Origin: DATCDE01 sp038252405
Lineage (GTDB): Bacteria; Actinomycetota; Actinomycetes; Prado026
Assembly: GCA_038252405.1 (NCBI GenBank)
Contig: JBBSAJ010000016.1
Coordinates: 1-53,520 of the forward strand
Direction of reading: 5' to 3'
DNA length: 53,520 nt
Numbering within the stretch: the stretch's first letter is position 1; each line of letters begins with the position of its first letter. The notes beneath the pieces are model-generated. The model did not search any database, was not told where the DNA came from, and saw nothing but the letters and a program-made list of their open reading frames with translations. The position numbers were made by a program, and so were the translations under genes. Positions 1 through 8,080 of the stretch are shown here, one piece after another.

Positions 1-221
1 CCTGGTCCCACGGCGGCCGCACCGACCTGCACAACCTCGCCCTGCTGTGCTCACGACACCACCACACCATCCACGACCACGGCTACCGCATGACCCGCGG
101 ACCCGACGGCACCCTGCACACCCACCGACCCGACGGCACCGAGATCCCCGACCACGCCCGCGGCCCCTCACCCCTCCAACAGGTCACCGCGACCTGGGCC
201 GGAGCAGCCGCCACCGGGTGA
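1..221 (+). CDS. HNH endonuclease of the 13E12/DUF222 type, C-terminal end only
   Basis: Reading from base 3, the open frame reaches the window edge and stops at 219-221. It encodes 72 residues, including TDLHNLALLC and SRHHHTIHD. This is the typical end of an HNH nuclease domain in the large actinobacterial 13E12-repeat/DUF222 family: a metal-binding Cys followed by a cluster of histidines. After the HNH motif comes a basic, Pro-rich tail with DGTLHTHRPDGT, also usual for these proteins. The N-terminal DUF222 part lies outside the window. Members are often multicopy and of uncertain biological role. The strand is opposite to larCB, so it is not part of that operon. Confidence 0.7.
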   Translation, partial: WSHGGRTDLHNLALLCSRHHHTIHDHGYRMTRGPDGTLHTHRPDGTEIPDHARGPSPLQQVTATWAGAAATG

Positions 222-261
222 GCCGCTCCCCGAGCGAGCCCGCCGAGGACCGGGCCGCCAG

Positions 262-1452
262 TCAGCCCAGGTGGACCGCGGCCAGCGCGGCGGCCAGCAC
301 CGCCTTGACCGGGCGTCCGGTCGCCTCCGCGGCGGCGGCGACGTCCTCGAACTCCGGCTGGGCGTTGACCTCCTCGCCGTGCAGCTCGGCCACCTTGACC
401 CGCACCGGGTGGCCCAGCACCTGGACGATCACCACGTGCCGCTGCAGCGCCCGCTTGGTGACCTCGTGCTCACGCAGCCCGATGGTGGACGTCTCGGTGA
501 ACAGCACCCGGCGCACCGCCTCGGCGGCGGCCGGGTCGACCAGCACGGTCACGGTGTGCGCGGGCCGGCCCTTCTTCATGACGATCGGGGTGATCCAGGC
601 GTCCGCGGCGCCGGCATCGAGCAGCCGGGTCAGCACCACCGGCCAGATCCGAGGGTCCAGGTCGTCGACGTTCGCGGCCAGCACCACCTGGGTCGCGTCG
701 GCCGCCCCCTCCCCCTCCTCGGGTGCGCCCAAGGGCTCCAGCAGCAGCACGCCGAGCAGGTTCGGCGTCCCGTCCAGCTCCCGCTCGCCGGCGCCGAAGC
801 CGCGCGATCGGATCCGGCCGGGCGGGGTGGGCCCCCAGTGGGTGACCACCGAGGCGAGCAGCGCCGCGCCGGTCGGGGTGCACAGCTCGACGTCAGCCGG
901 TCCGGACCAGACCGGGGCGCCCACCTCCGCGAGCAGCTCGGCGACCGCGGGCGCCGGCACCGGCAGCACGCCGTGCGCGGCCCGCACCGTGCCGCTGCCC
1001 AGCGCCACCCCCTGGCAGGCGGCGGTGGTCACGCCGAGCGCGTGCAGCGCCGCGCTGACCCCCACGACGTCGGCGATCGCGTCCAGCGCACCGACCTCGT
1101 GGAAGTGGACGTCGTCCGCGGGGATCCGGTGCGCCCTGGCCTCGGCCGCGGCCAGCCGGGTGAACACGTCCAGCGCCCGGCCGCGCACCTCCTCCGGCAG
1201 CGCAGCCTCCGCGAGCAGCCCGCGGACGTCGGCCCAGGCGCGCGCGGTCGGCGCCTCGGCGGCGTGAACGTCCGCCTTGGTGGCGGCCAGCCCGCCGCGC
1301 TGCACCGGCCGCACGGTGACCTCGATCGGCTCCACACCGACGGCGTCCAGGGCCGACTGGACGGCGGCCAACGGGGCCCCGGCGTCCAGCAGCGCGCCGA
1401 GCAGCATGTCCCCGCTCGCGCCGGAGGGGCACTGGAACCAGGCCAGGGTCAT
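262..1452 (-). CDS. larC: LarC, nickel insertion protein for the nickel-pincer (NPN) cofactor
   Basis: The 396-residue product starts MTLAWFQCPSGASGDMLLGA, the classic LarC N-terminus. It has the HFHEVGALDAIADVVG segment and a C-terminal half containing ANVDDLDPRIWPVV, so it is one full-length protein, unlike the frameshift-split larC1/larC2 of some lactobacilli. Known family role: CTP-dependent nickel insertion into the pincer nucleotide that serves lactate racemase and related LarA enzymes, in the cytosol. The start is ATG 1452 rather than the longer frame to 1542, because its ATG overlaps the larB stop by 4 bp (ATGA), implying translational coupling. No LarE or LarA gene is visible nearby. 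Confidence 0.9.
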   Translation of the reverse strand: MTLAWFQCPSGASGDMLLGALLDAGAPLAAVQSALDAVGVEPIEVTVRPVQRGGLAATKADVHAAEAPTARAWADVRGLLAEAALPEEVRGRALDVFTRLAAAEARAHRIPADDVHFHEVGALDAIADVVGVSAALHALGVTTAACQGVALGSGTVRAAHGVLPVPAPAVAELLAEVGAPVWSGPADVELCTPTGAALLASVVTHWGPTPPGRIRSRGFGAGERELDGTPNLLGVLLLEPLGAPEEGEGAADATQVVLAANVDDLDPRIWPVVLTRLLDAGAADAWITPIVMKKGRPAHTVTVLVDPAAAEAVRRVLFTETSTIGLREHEVTKRALQRHVVIVQVLGHPVRVKVAELHGEEVNAQPEFEDVAAAAEATGRPVKAVLAAALAAVHLG

Positions 1453-2132
1453 CGCGGCGCCGCCCGTCGGGCCACCCGGGCGGCGAAGACGCCGGCCCCG
1501 AACCCGTTGTCGATGTTGACCACCACCACGCCGGGGGCGCACGAGTTGAGCATCGCGAGCAGGGCCGCCAGGCCGTCGAACGAGGCCCCGTACCCCACCG
1601 AGGTGGGCACCGCCACCAGCGGCACGCCGGTCAGGCCACCCACGACTGAGGGCAGCGCCCCCTCCATCCCGGCCACGACGACCAGGCAGTCGGCGTCGTC
1701 GAGGTCCCCGCGGACGGCGAGCAGCCGGTGCAACCCGGCCACGCCGACGTCGTCGACCCGGGCGGTTCCCGCGCCGAACGCGGCCGCGGTGAACGCCGCC
1801 TCGGCCGCGACCGGCGCGTCGGAGGTGCCCGCGGCCACCACCCGGACCAGGCCGCTCGGCCGCGGCAGCGGCCCCACCGCGGCACAGCGGGCCACCGGGT
1901 CGATGAGCGCGTCGGGGAACCCCTCGACGACCGCTGCGAGCGCGGCGTCGGCCAGCCGGGTGGCCAGCACGGCCCGCTCCGGGTGGGCCGCGCCGAGGGT
2001 GCCGAGGAGGTCGACGACCTGCGCCGGGGTCTTGCCGGCGCCGAAGACCACCTCGGGGTCGCCGGTACGCGCGGCCCGGTCGGTGTCCACCCGGGCGTAC
2101 CCGAGATCGACGAAGCCCGGTTCATGGTGCAT
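1449..2132 (-). CDS. larB: LarB, pyridinium-3,5-biscarboxylate mononucleotide synthase
   Basis: The 227-residue protein has the LarB/PurE-like C-terminal fold signature: ADCLVVVAGMEGALPSVVGG, the VPTSVGYGASFDGLAALLAM stretch and the terminal NSCAPGVVVVNIDNGFGAG motif. LarB carboxylates nicotinic acid adenine dinucleotide and hydrolyses it in the first step of nickel-pincer cofactor synthesis (established for Lactobacillus). It is first in a two-gene larB-larC operon. The ATG at 2132 lies 6 nt after a TAAGGT -10 box with no Shine-Dalgarno, so the transcript is probably leaderless. It is transcribed divergently from the DUF4446 gene across 89 bp. Confidence 0.92.
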   Translation of the reverse strand: MHHEPGFVDLGYARVDTDRAARTGDPEVVFGAGKTPAQVVDLLGTLGAAHPERAVLATRLADAALAAVVEGFPDALIDPVARCAAVGPLPRPSGLVRVVAAGTSDAPVAAEAAFTAAAFGAGTARVDDVGVAGLHRLLAVRGDLDDADCLVVVAGMEGALPSVVGGLTGVPLVAVPTSVGYGASFDGLAALLAMLNSCAPGVVVVNIDNGFGAGVFAARVARRAAPR

Positions 2133-2138
2133 GGCCCG

Positions 2139-2144
2139 ACCTTA
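2139..2144 (-). promoter_or_regulatory. -10 box of a leaderless larB promoter
   Basis: Minus-strand TAAGGT ends 6 nt before the larB ATG. That fits actinobacterial TANNNT spacing, with transcription starting at or next to the start codon. No convincing -35 was seen. Confidence 0.55.
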
Positions 2145-2179
2145 CGACGCCCGGCCGGGCCACCGGTGGGCCCGGCGGT

Positions 2180-2185
2180 TACCCT
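2180..2185 (+). promoter_or_regulatory. candidate -10 box for the DUF4446-pheA operon
   Basis: TACCCT lies about 36 nt before the GTG start in the short divergent region with larB. The intervening leader carries the Shine-Dalgarno-like AGGAAG. This is the only TANNNT in the stretch that fits. Confidence 0.35.
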
Positions 2186-2221
2186 CGGCCGTCGAGGCCC
2201 GTCCCGCCGTCAGGAAGTCCC

Positions 2222-2797
2222 GTGACCACCGTGATCCCTACCGCCCGACCGACCGCCGCTCTCTCCTCGTTCCTGGACGCCGGCACGGCCGACCTGGTGG
2301 CCGTCGTGGCGGCCGGCGTCGCCGTGGTCGCCCTGCTGGTCGCGGTCGTGGCGCTGGTCCGGCTGTCCCGGATGCGCCGCAGCTACACGCTGCTACAAGG
2401 CGACGACGAGCAGGCGTCCTTCGTCGACGCCGTGGACCGCAAGACCCGCGAGGTCGAGGGGCTGCGGGCGCAGGTCGAGGCGCTCACCGGTGACGTCGGC
2501 CGGGTCCGGGACGACCTCGCGGACGCGATCCGGCACGTTGCCGTCGTCCGGTACGACGCCTTCGGGGACATGGGCGGACGGCTGTCGTTCTCGGTGGCCC
2601 TGCTCGACGACACCGGGGACGGCCTGGTGCTCACCTCGATCAACGGTCGGTCCGAGACCCGCACCTACGCCAAGGGCGTGAAGGGCGGCGCGTCCGAGGC
2701 CCCGCTGTCCCCGGAGGAGGAGCAGGTGATCGGCTACGCGCTGCGCCGGGCCGCCGTGAGCCCCCAGCCGCCCCGCAGCGGGCGGACGGCATCATGA
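2222..2797 (+). CDS. DUF4446 family membrane-anchored protein
   Basis: 191 residues. One hydrophobic segment near residues 22-46 (ADLVAVVAAGVAVVALLVAV) is followed by a predicted coiled coil (about 60-100, REVEGLRAQVEALTGDV). The conserved DUF4446 block then follows: VRYDAFGDMGGRLSFS, then DGLVLTSINGRSETR, then LSPEEEQVI. Function is unknown in the family; it is common in Firmicutes and Actinobacteria. The GTG start has AGGAAG just upstream. It overlaps pheA by 4 bp (ATGA), so the two are co-translated, but the reason for that pairing is not evident. Confidence 0.82.
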   Translation: MTTVIPTARPTAALSSFLDAGTADLVAVVAAGVAVVALLVAVVALVRLSRMRRSYTLLQGDDEQASFVDAVDRKTREVEGLRAQVEALTGDVGRVRDDLADAIRHVAVVRYDAFGDMGGRLSFSVALLDDTGDGLVLTSINGRSETRTYAKGVKGGASEAPLSPEEEQVIGYALRRAAVSPQPPRSGRTAS

Positions 2798-3747
2798 CCC
2801 AGCCCCCCGCCGGTCCCCGCTACGGGTACCTGGGCCCGGAGGGCACGTTCTGCGAGGCCGCCCTGCTGGCCCACCTCGCGGGCGCCGGGGAGCCGGACGC
2901 CGTCCGGGTGCCCTGCGGGACCGTCGCGGCCGCGCTGGACGCCGTGCGCAGCGGCGAGGTCGACGCCGCCATGGTCCCCGTGGAGAACTCGGTGGAGGGC
3001 TCGGTGTCGGCCACCGTGGACGAGCTGGCCTCCGGCCCGGCGCTGGTGATCGGCAGCGAGACGCTCGTCCCGGTCACCTTCGACCTGCTGGCCCGACCGG
3101 GCACCCGGCTGGCCGACGTCCGCCGGGTCGCGACGCACCCGCACGCCGAGGCGCAGTGCCGCGGCTGGCTGGCCGCGAACCTGCCGGCGGCCGTCGCGCT
3201 GCCCGCCTCGTCGACCGCCGGGGCGGCCGCGGTCGTGGCCGCCCCGGACGCGCCGTACGACGCCGCGATCGCCTCGCCGCTGGCCGGGCAGGAGTACCAC
3301 CTGGAGTCGCTGGCCCACGACATCGGCGACCGGCCGGACGCCGTCACCCGCTTCGTGCTGGTCTCCCGGCCGCTGCCGCCGGCGCCCCTGTCGGGCGCGG
3401 ACAAGACCTCGCTGGTGCTGACCATCGGCCGGGACCACCCGGGCGCGCTGCTGGAGATCCTCACCGAGTTCGCCGTCCGCGGGATCAACCTGACCCGGAT
3501 CGAGTCCCGCCCGACCGGCGGCGGCATCGGCGACTACTTCTTCTCGGTGGACGTCGAAGGGCACGTCGACGAGGCGCGGGTCGGTGAGGCGCTCATCGGC
3601 CTGCACCGGATCTGCGCGGAGGTCCGGTACCTGGGGTCCTACCGGCGGGCCGACCGGGTCGCGCCGGTGCTGCGGGACGGCGTCTCGGACGCCGAGTACG
3701 CGCAGGCGCAGGCCTGGCTGGCCCGGATCCGGGACGGGCGGGCCTGA
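2794..3747 (+). CDS. pheA: PheA, prephenate dehydratase with ACT domain
   Basis: 317 residues. The catalytic domain starts RYGYLGPEGTFCEAALL and includes VPVENSVEGSVSATVDEL and the active-site Thr-Arg-Phe in RPDAVTRFVLVSR. The C-terminal ACT domain (about residues 205-285) has DHPGALLEIL and the ESRP motif (RIESRP) that binds phenylalanine in the feedback-regulated family. It converts prephenate to phenylpyruvate in Phe biosynthesis. It is monofunctional, with no chorismate mutase domain, as usual in Actinobacteria. The start overlaps the DUF4446 stop. Confidence 0.95.
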   Translation: MTQPPAGPRYGYLGPEGTFCEAALLAHLAGAGEPDAVRVPCGTVAAALDAVRSGEVDAAMVPVENSVEGSVSATVDELASGPALVIGSETLVPVTFDLLARPGTRLADVRRVATHPHAEAQCRGWLAANLPAAVALPASSTAGAAAVVAAPDAPYDAAIASPLAGQEYHLESLAHDIGDRPDAVTRFVLVSRPLPPAPLSGADKTSLVLTIGRDHPGALLEILTEFAVRGINLTRIESRPTGGGIGDYFFSVDVEGHVDEARVGEALIGLHRICAEVRYLGSYRRADRVAPVLRDGVSDAEYAQAQAWLARIRDGRA

Positions 3748-3752
3748 TCCGC

Positions 3753-3779
3753 CTCAAGCAACTTCCCCCACGCGCCGAT
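3753..3779 (+). promoter_or_regulatory. sigma-FliA/WhiG-type promoter before the GGDEF-EAL gene
   Basis: CTCAAG (3753-3758), exactly 15 nt, then GCCGAT (3774-3779) matches the sigma-28 family arrangement (CTAAAG/CTCAAG-N15-GCCGATAA) used by FliA in motile actinomycetes and WhiG in Streptomyces. It lies 59 bp upstream of the GTG start, after the pheA stop. The final AA of the full -10 is replaced by CC. Confidence 0.6.
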
Positions 3780-3838
3780 CCGAAGACGTCAGGGGCGTCA
3801 CCGGCGTCCGCCGCGCGCGATGCATCGGGGGGAGGGGC

Positions 3839-5869
3839 GTGCGCCGCCACTCGCTCACGACCACGTTCGCCCTGGTCAGCGTCGCCGCCATGGCGACCCT
3901 CGGGGTTGCCCTGGTCGCGGTCAACGACCGGCTGCTGGCCGACCACGCCCTGACCGAGGCCTCGCAGACCGCGCAGGCCTACGTCAGCACCGGCGTCGAG
4001 CCGCGCGTCACCGCGGCCATGTTCCGCGCCCCGGGGCAGATCGACGCCCAGCAGGCCGCGCAGCTGGACGCGCTGTTCCGCGGCGGCTCGGCGCACGCGA
4101 CGGTGCGGCTGTGGACCGCCCAGCGCAACCAGTTCTACGACTCCGGCCGGACGGCGATCGTTGCGAACAGCGTCGGGGCCGGGCAGATCCCCGACGACGC
4201 CCGGTTCGCGGCTGCGCTGGCGCCCGGCGGCAGCGCGCAGCCCAAGGTGACCCTCGAGCGCACCGACCACGGGGTGGCCAACCGCCGCATCGACGTCTAC
4301 GTCCCCCTCTACGTGCGCCAGGGCGGCAGCCCGGTGGGCATCGCCGAGGTGGTGCTGCCCTACGAGCAGACCGCCGACGCCGTGGCCAGGGCCACCCGCT
4401 CCATCCTCATGGTGGTCGCCGGCGGGCTGGCGCTGCTGTGGCTGCTGCTGTTCCGCACCGTCCGGCAGGCCAGCCGCCGGCTGCGCTACCAGGCCGGGGA
4501 GAACGCCCGGCTGGCCCTGCTCGACCCGCTCACCGGGCTGCCGAACCGCCGGCTGCTCGGGGAGCGGCTGGAGCGCGCCGCGCTGGCCAGCGCCCGGTCC
4601 GGACAGGCTGTCGGGCTGCTGCTGCTCGACATCGACCGGTTCAAGGAGGTCAACGACACCCTGGGCCACCCGCGCGGGGATGCGCTGCTGCTGCAGGTGG
4701 CCGAGCGGCTCAGCGCCGTCGTCCGCGACTCCGACACGGTGTCCCGGCTGGGCGGCGACGAGTTCGCCGTGCTGCTGCCGCAGATCGCCTCGCTGGAGGC
4801 GGCCGAGCAGTCCATGGAGCGCATCCAGTCGGTGTTCGACGACCCGTTCGACCTCGACGGGCTGGTGCTGCACGTCGACAGCAGCATCGGGCTGGCCGTG
4901 CTGCCCGACCACGCGGACGACGTCACCGACCTGCTGGCCAGGGCCGACGTGGCCATGTACTCGGCCAAGGCGGCCGGGGCCGGCATGGCCGTGTACTCCT
5001 CGGCCGGCGACGCCAACACGACCTCGCGGCTGACCATGCTCGGCGAGCTGCGGCGGGCGCTGGACACCGACGAGCTGCAGCTGTACTACCAGCCCAAGAT
5101 CAGCCTGAAGACCGGCCGGGTGACCGGCCTGGAGGCGCTGCTGCGCTGGAACCACCCCACCCGGGGACTGGTCCCCCCGACCGAGTTCATCCCGATCGCC
5201 GAACAGACCGGTCTGATGCACCAGCTGACCCGACGGGTGCTGGGGCTGGTCGGTCAGCAGATGGCGGACTGGGACCGGGACGGCGTGCTGCTGCCGGTGG
5301 CGGTCAACCTGTCCGCCCGCAACCTGCTCGAGCCGGACCTCGACCGGGTCGTGGCCGCGATGCTGGAGCTGCACGGGCTGCCCGCCACGATGATGGAGTT
5401 CGAGATCACCGAGAGCGCCCTGATCGAGGACCCGGTGCGCGCCGCGGAGATGCTGGGCAAGCTGACCGCCCTGGGCATCACGGTGGCGGTCGACGACTTC
5501 GGCATCGGCAACACGGCCATGGGGCAGCTGCGCACGATGCCGCTGCGCACCATCAAGATCGACCGTTCGTTCGTCACGAACCTGGGCAGCGACGGCAGCC
5601 ACGGTGTGCTGGTCCGGGCGATCGTCGACCTTGCGCACGAGTTCGGCCTGGTCGCCGTGGCCGAGGGCGTGGAGGACGAGGAGGCCATCCGCCAGCTGGT
5701 GGCCATGGGCTGCGACCTCGCGCAGGGCTTCCACTGGTCCCGGCCGGTGCCCGCCGACGAGCTGCCCGCCGTGCTGCTGCGGCTGGGCGAGCAGGCCGAC
5801 GCGGCGACGGCCGCGAAGCCGCGGCGCCCGCCCCGAGCCCGAGGCAAGCAGCCGCCGGTACGCTCGTGA
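3839..5869 (+). CDS. membrane GGDEF-EAL c-di-GMP turnover protein
   Basis: 676 residues from GTG 3839, chosen because a GGGGGGAGGGG Shine-Dalgarno precedes it and the product then begins with a transmembrane helix (about 6-28). An extracellular sensor region of about 160 residues and a second helix (about 188-206) follow. The GGDEF domain has GGDEF at 305-309 and an intact inhibitory I-site RDSD at 296-299. The EAL domain has EALLRW at about 432, NLSARN, EITES, VDDFGIGN (about 551), KIDRSFV and QGF, so both active sites look complete. It probably both makes and degrades c-di-GMP in response to an external cue. A sigma-28-type promoter lies upstream. The stop is 1 bp from the serS start. Confidence 0.93.
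   Translation: MRRHSLTTTFALVSVAAMATLGVALVAVNDRLLADHALTEASQTAQAYVSTGVEPRVTAAMFRAPGQIDAQQAAQLDALFRGGSAHATVRLWTAQRNQFYDSGRTAIVANSVGAGQIPDDARFAAALAPGGSAQPKVTLERTDHGVANRRIDVYVPLYVRQGGSPVGIAEVVLPYEQTADAVARATRSILMVVAGGLALLWLLLFRTVRQASRRLRYQAGENARLALLDPLTGLPNRRLLGERLERAALASARSGQAVGLLLLDIDRFKEVNDTLGHPRGDALLLQVAERLSAVVRDSDTVSRLGGDEFAVLLPQIASLEAAEQSMERIQSVFDDPFDLDGLVLHVDSSIGLAVLPDHADDVTDLLARADVAMYSAKAAGAGMAVYSSAGDANTTSRLTMLGELRRALDTDELQLYYQPKISLKTGRVTGLEALLRWNHPTRGLVPPTEFIPIAEQTGLMHQLTRRVLGLVGQQMADWDRDGVLLPVAVNLSARNLLEPDLDRVVAAMLELHGLPATMMEFEITESALIEDPVRAAEMLGKLTALGITVAVDDFGIGNTAMGQLRTMPLRTIKIDRSFVTNLGSDGSHGVLVRAIVDLAHEFGLVAVAEGVEDEEAIRQLVAMGCDLAQGFHWSRPVPADELPAVLLRLGEQADAATAAKPRRPPRARGKQPPVRS
5859..5864 (+). 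promoter_or_regulatory. -10 box of a leaderless serS promoter
   Basis: TACGCT sits inside the last codons of the GGDEF-EAL gene and ends 6 nt before the serS GTG. This would let the housekeeping synthetase be transcribed independently of the upstream signalling gene. Confidence 0.5.
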
Positions 5870-5870
5870 C

Positions 5871-7148
5871 GTGATCGACCTGCGCCTCCTGCGTGACCAG
5901 CCCGACCTCGTGCGTGCCTCCCAGCGGTCCCGTGGCGAGGACGTCGCGGTGGTCGGCGCCCTCGTCGAGGCGGACGAGCGGCGCCGGGACGCCGGGGCCG
6001 GCTACGACCGGCTGCGGGCCGAGCAGAAGGACCTCGGCCGCGAGGTGTCCCGGGCGTCCGGGGCGGCCAAGGAGGCGCTGCTGCTGCGGGCCAAGGAGCT
6101 CGCGGCCGCGGTGCGGGTCGCCGAGGAGCAGCGCGACCTCGCGGGGGCCGAGGCCGAGCGGCTGCTGCTGGAGATCTCCAACCTGGTCGACCCGCGGGCC
6201 CCCGTCGGGGGTGAGGAGGACTTCGTCGTCCTGCAGGAGGTCGGCACCCCCCGGGACTTCGCCGCGGAGGGGTTCGAGCCGCGCGACCACCTGGACCTGG
6301 GCCGGCTGCTCGGGGCGATCGACGTGGAGCGCGGGGCGAAGGTGTCCGGCTCGCGGTTCTACTACCTCACCGGGGTGGGTGCGCTGCTCGAGCTGGCGCT
6401 CGTGCAGATGGCCATGGACCAGGCGGTCGCCGCCGGGTTCGTGCCGATGATCCCGCCGGCGCTGGTGAAGCCGCCGGCCATGGAGGGCACCGGGTTCCTC
6501 GGGCAGGCCGCCGAGAACGTGTACCGGCTCGAGGCCGACGACATGTACCTCGTGGGCACCGCCGAGGTGCCGCTCGCGGCGTACCACATGGACGAGATCC
6601 TGGACGCCGACCGGCTGCCGCTGCGCTACGCGGGCTTCTCGCCGTCCTACCGCCGCGAGGCCGGCTCGCACGGCAAGGACACCCGCGGGATCTTCCGGGT
6701 GCACTGGTTCGACAAGGTCGAGATGTTCTCCTACTGCCGGCCCGAGGACGCCGAGGAGGAGCACCGCCGGCTGCTGGCCTGGGAGCAGGACTTCTTCGCC
6801 AAGCTCGAGGTGCCCTACCGGGTCATCGACGTGGCCAGCGGGGACCTCGGCGCATCCGCGGTGCGCAAGTTCGACTGCGAGGCGTGGATCCCGACCCAGG
6901 GCCGCTACCGCGAGCTGACGTCGACGTCGAACTGCACCCAGTTCCAGGCCCGCCGGCTGTCGGTGCGGCTGCGCGACGACGAGGGGATCCGGCCGCTGGC
7001 CACGCTCAACGGCACGCTGTGCGCCGTCACGCGGACCATCGTGGCGCTGCTGGAGAACCACCAGCAGGCGGACGGGTCGGTGGCGGTCCCGGTGGCGCTG
7101 CGGCCCTACCTCGGCGGTCGGGCGGCCCTCGAGCCGGTCGGCGGATGA
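5871..7148 (+). CDS. serS: seryl-tRNA synthetase
   Basis: 425 residues, normal for bacterial SerRS. It begins VIDLRLLRDQPDLVRASQ and has the long N-terminal tRNA-binding coiled coil (about 25-100). Class II motif 2 is visible in YRREAGSHGKDTRGIFRVHW and motif 3 in ATLNGTLCAVTRTIVALLEN. The serine-pocket strand ELTSTSNCTQFQARR is intact. It charges tRNA-Ser, and two tRNA-Ser genes occur in this window. The GTG start begins 1 bp after the upstream stop. No Shine-Dalgarno is present, but a TANNNT box lies 6 nt upstream. It overlaps the next gene by 4 bp. Confidence 0.97.
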   Translation: MIDLRLLRDQPDLVRASQRSRGEDVAVVGALVEADERRRDAGAGYDRLRAEQKDLGREVSRASGAAKEALLLRAKELAAAVRVAEEQRDLAGAEAERLLLEISNLVDPRAPVGGEEDFVVLQEVGTPRDFAAEGFEPRDHLDLGRLLGAIDVERGAKVSGSRFYYLTGVGALLELALVQMAMDQAVAAGFVPMIPPALVKPPAMEGTGFLGQAAENVYRLEADDMYLVGTAEVPLAAYHMDEILDADRLPLRYAGFSPSYRREAGSHGKDTRGIFRVHWFDKVEMFSYCRPEDAEEEHRRLLAWEQDFFAKLEVPYRVIDVASGDLGASAVRKFDCEAWIPTQGRYRELTSTSNCTQFQARRLSVRLRDDEGIRPLATLNGTLCAVTRTIVALLENHQQADGSVAVPVALRPYLGGRAALEPVGG

Positions 7149-7945
7149 TCCGGCCGGAGCCCTGGGTCCCCACCCTCGTCGCGCTGGACCTCGACGGCAC
7201 CCTGGTCGGGCCGGAGGAGACGGTGACACCGGCCGTGGTCGAGGCGGTCGGCCGGGCCGCCAAGGCGTCGCACGTGGTGATCGCGACCGGCCGCTCGGTG
7301 CACGCGACCGAGCCGGTCGCTGCCCAGCTGGGCCTGCCCGACGAGTACCTGGTGTGCAGCAACGGCGCGGTGCTGGCCCGGCTGGTCGACGGGGTCAGCG
7401 AGATCGTCAACGTCACGACGTTCGACGCGCGGGCGGCCGTGGCGCTGCTGCTGGCCGAGCTGCCGGAGGCGCTGTTCGCCGTCGAGGAGCTCGGCCTGGG
7501 CTACCGGGTCACCGCCCCGTTCCCGGTCGGCGAGCTGACCGGCGACGTCCAGGTGGTGCCACTGGAGCAGCTGGTGTCCGAGCCGGTGACGCGTGTCGTC
7601 GTCCGGGCGCCGGAGTACGCCCCACACGAGTTCCTCGAGGTGGTCGAGCGGATCGGGCTACACGGGGTCAACTACGCGGTGGGTTACACGGCCTGGCTGG
7701 ACCTGGCCCCGGCCGGGGTGTCCAAGGCGTCCGCGCTGGAGGCGGCCCGGCTGCGGCTCGGGGTCGCCGCGGACGCGACGCTGGCCATCGGCGACCACCG
7801 CAACGACCTGGAGATGTTCGGCTGGGCCGCGCATGCGGTCGCCATGGGAGACGCCCCACCCGCCGTCCAGGACGCCGCCGACGAGGTGACCTACTCCTGG
7901 GCCGAGGACGGCGCCGCCACCGTCCTCACCCGGTACTTCCCCTGA
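7145..7945 (+). CDS. Cof-type HAD-IIB family phosphatase
   Basis: 266 residues. HAD motif I is LVALDLDGTLVG, motif II the Thr in IATGRSVHA, motif III the Lys in GVSKASALEAA, and motif IV IGDHRNDLEMF. The large cap between motifs II and III marks subclass IIB (Cof/YidA type). These enzymes dephosphorylate sugar phosphates, nucleotides or flavin precursors; the substrate cannot be told from sequence. The ATG overlaps the serS stop (ATGA), so it is probably co-translated with serS. A second HAD-IIB gene follows, separated only by a palindromic repeat. Confidence 0.88.
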   Translation: MIRPEPWVPTLVALDLDGTLVGPEETVTPAVVEAVGRAAKASHVVIATGRSVHATEPVAAQLGLPDEYLVCSNGAVLARLVDGVSEIVNVTTFDARAAVALLLAELPEALFAVEELGLGYRVTAPFPVGELTGDVQVVPLEQLVSEPVTRVVVRAPEYAPHEFLEVVERIGLHGVNYAVGYTAWLDLAPAGVSKASALEAARLRLGVAADATLAIGDHRNDLEMFGWAAHAVAMGDAPPAVQDAADEVTYSWAEDGAATVLTRYFP

Positions 7946-7954
7946 CCCCCCCTG

Positions 7955-8080
7955 CATGAAGGTGCCCTTCTGTGCGCACGGCCGCACAAAGCGCACCTTC
8001 ATGGACGGCGACCGCGGACGGCCCGGCGTCCGATGAAGGGTGGAAAGGTGCGACCACACGCACAGAAGGGCACCTTCATG
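7955..8080. repeat. family A palindromic element, inverted pair (copy 1)
   Basis: Two hairpins face each other. The first runs 7955-8003, with 11-bp perfect arms CATGAAGGTGC/GCACCTTCATG and inner arms TGTGCG/CGCACA. The second runs 8033-8080 and is roughly the reverse complement of the first. The whole unit therefore has ends of more than 20 nt that are inverted copies of each other (beginning CATGAAGGTGCCCTTCTGTG), like a small MITE. Its right end supplies AGAAGGG and the ATG of the next gene. Confidence 0.85.

Noticed and set aside
8033..8080. Upstream ATG at 8033 for the second HAD gene
   Set aside because: The extra 15 residues are encoded only by the palindromic element, and motif I starts immediately after the internal ATG at 8078, which has a good ribosome site.
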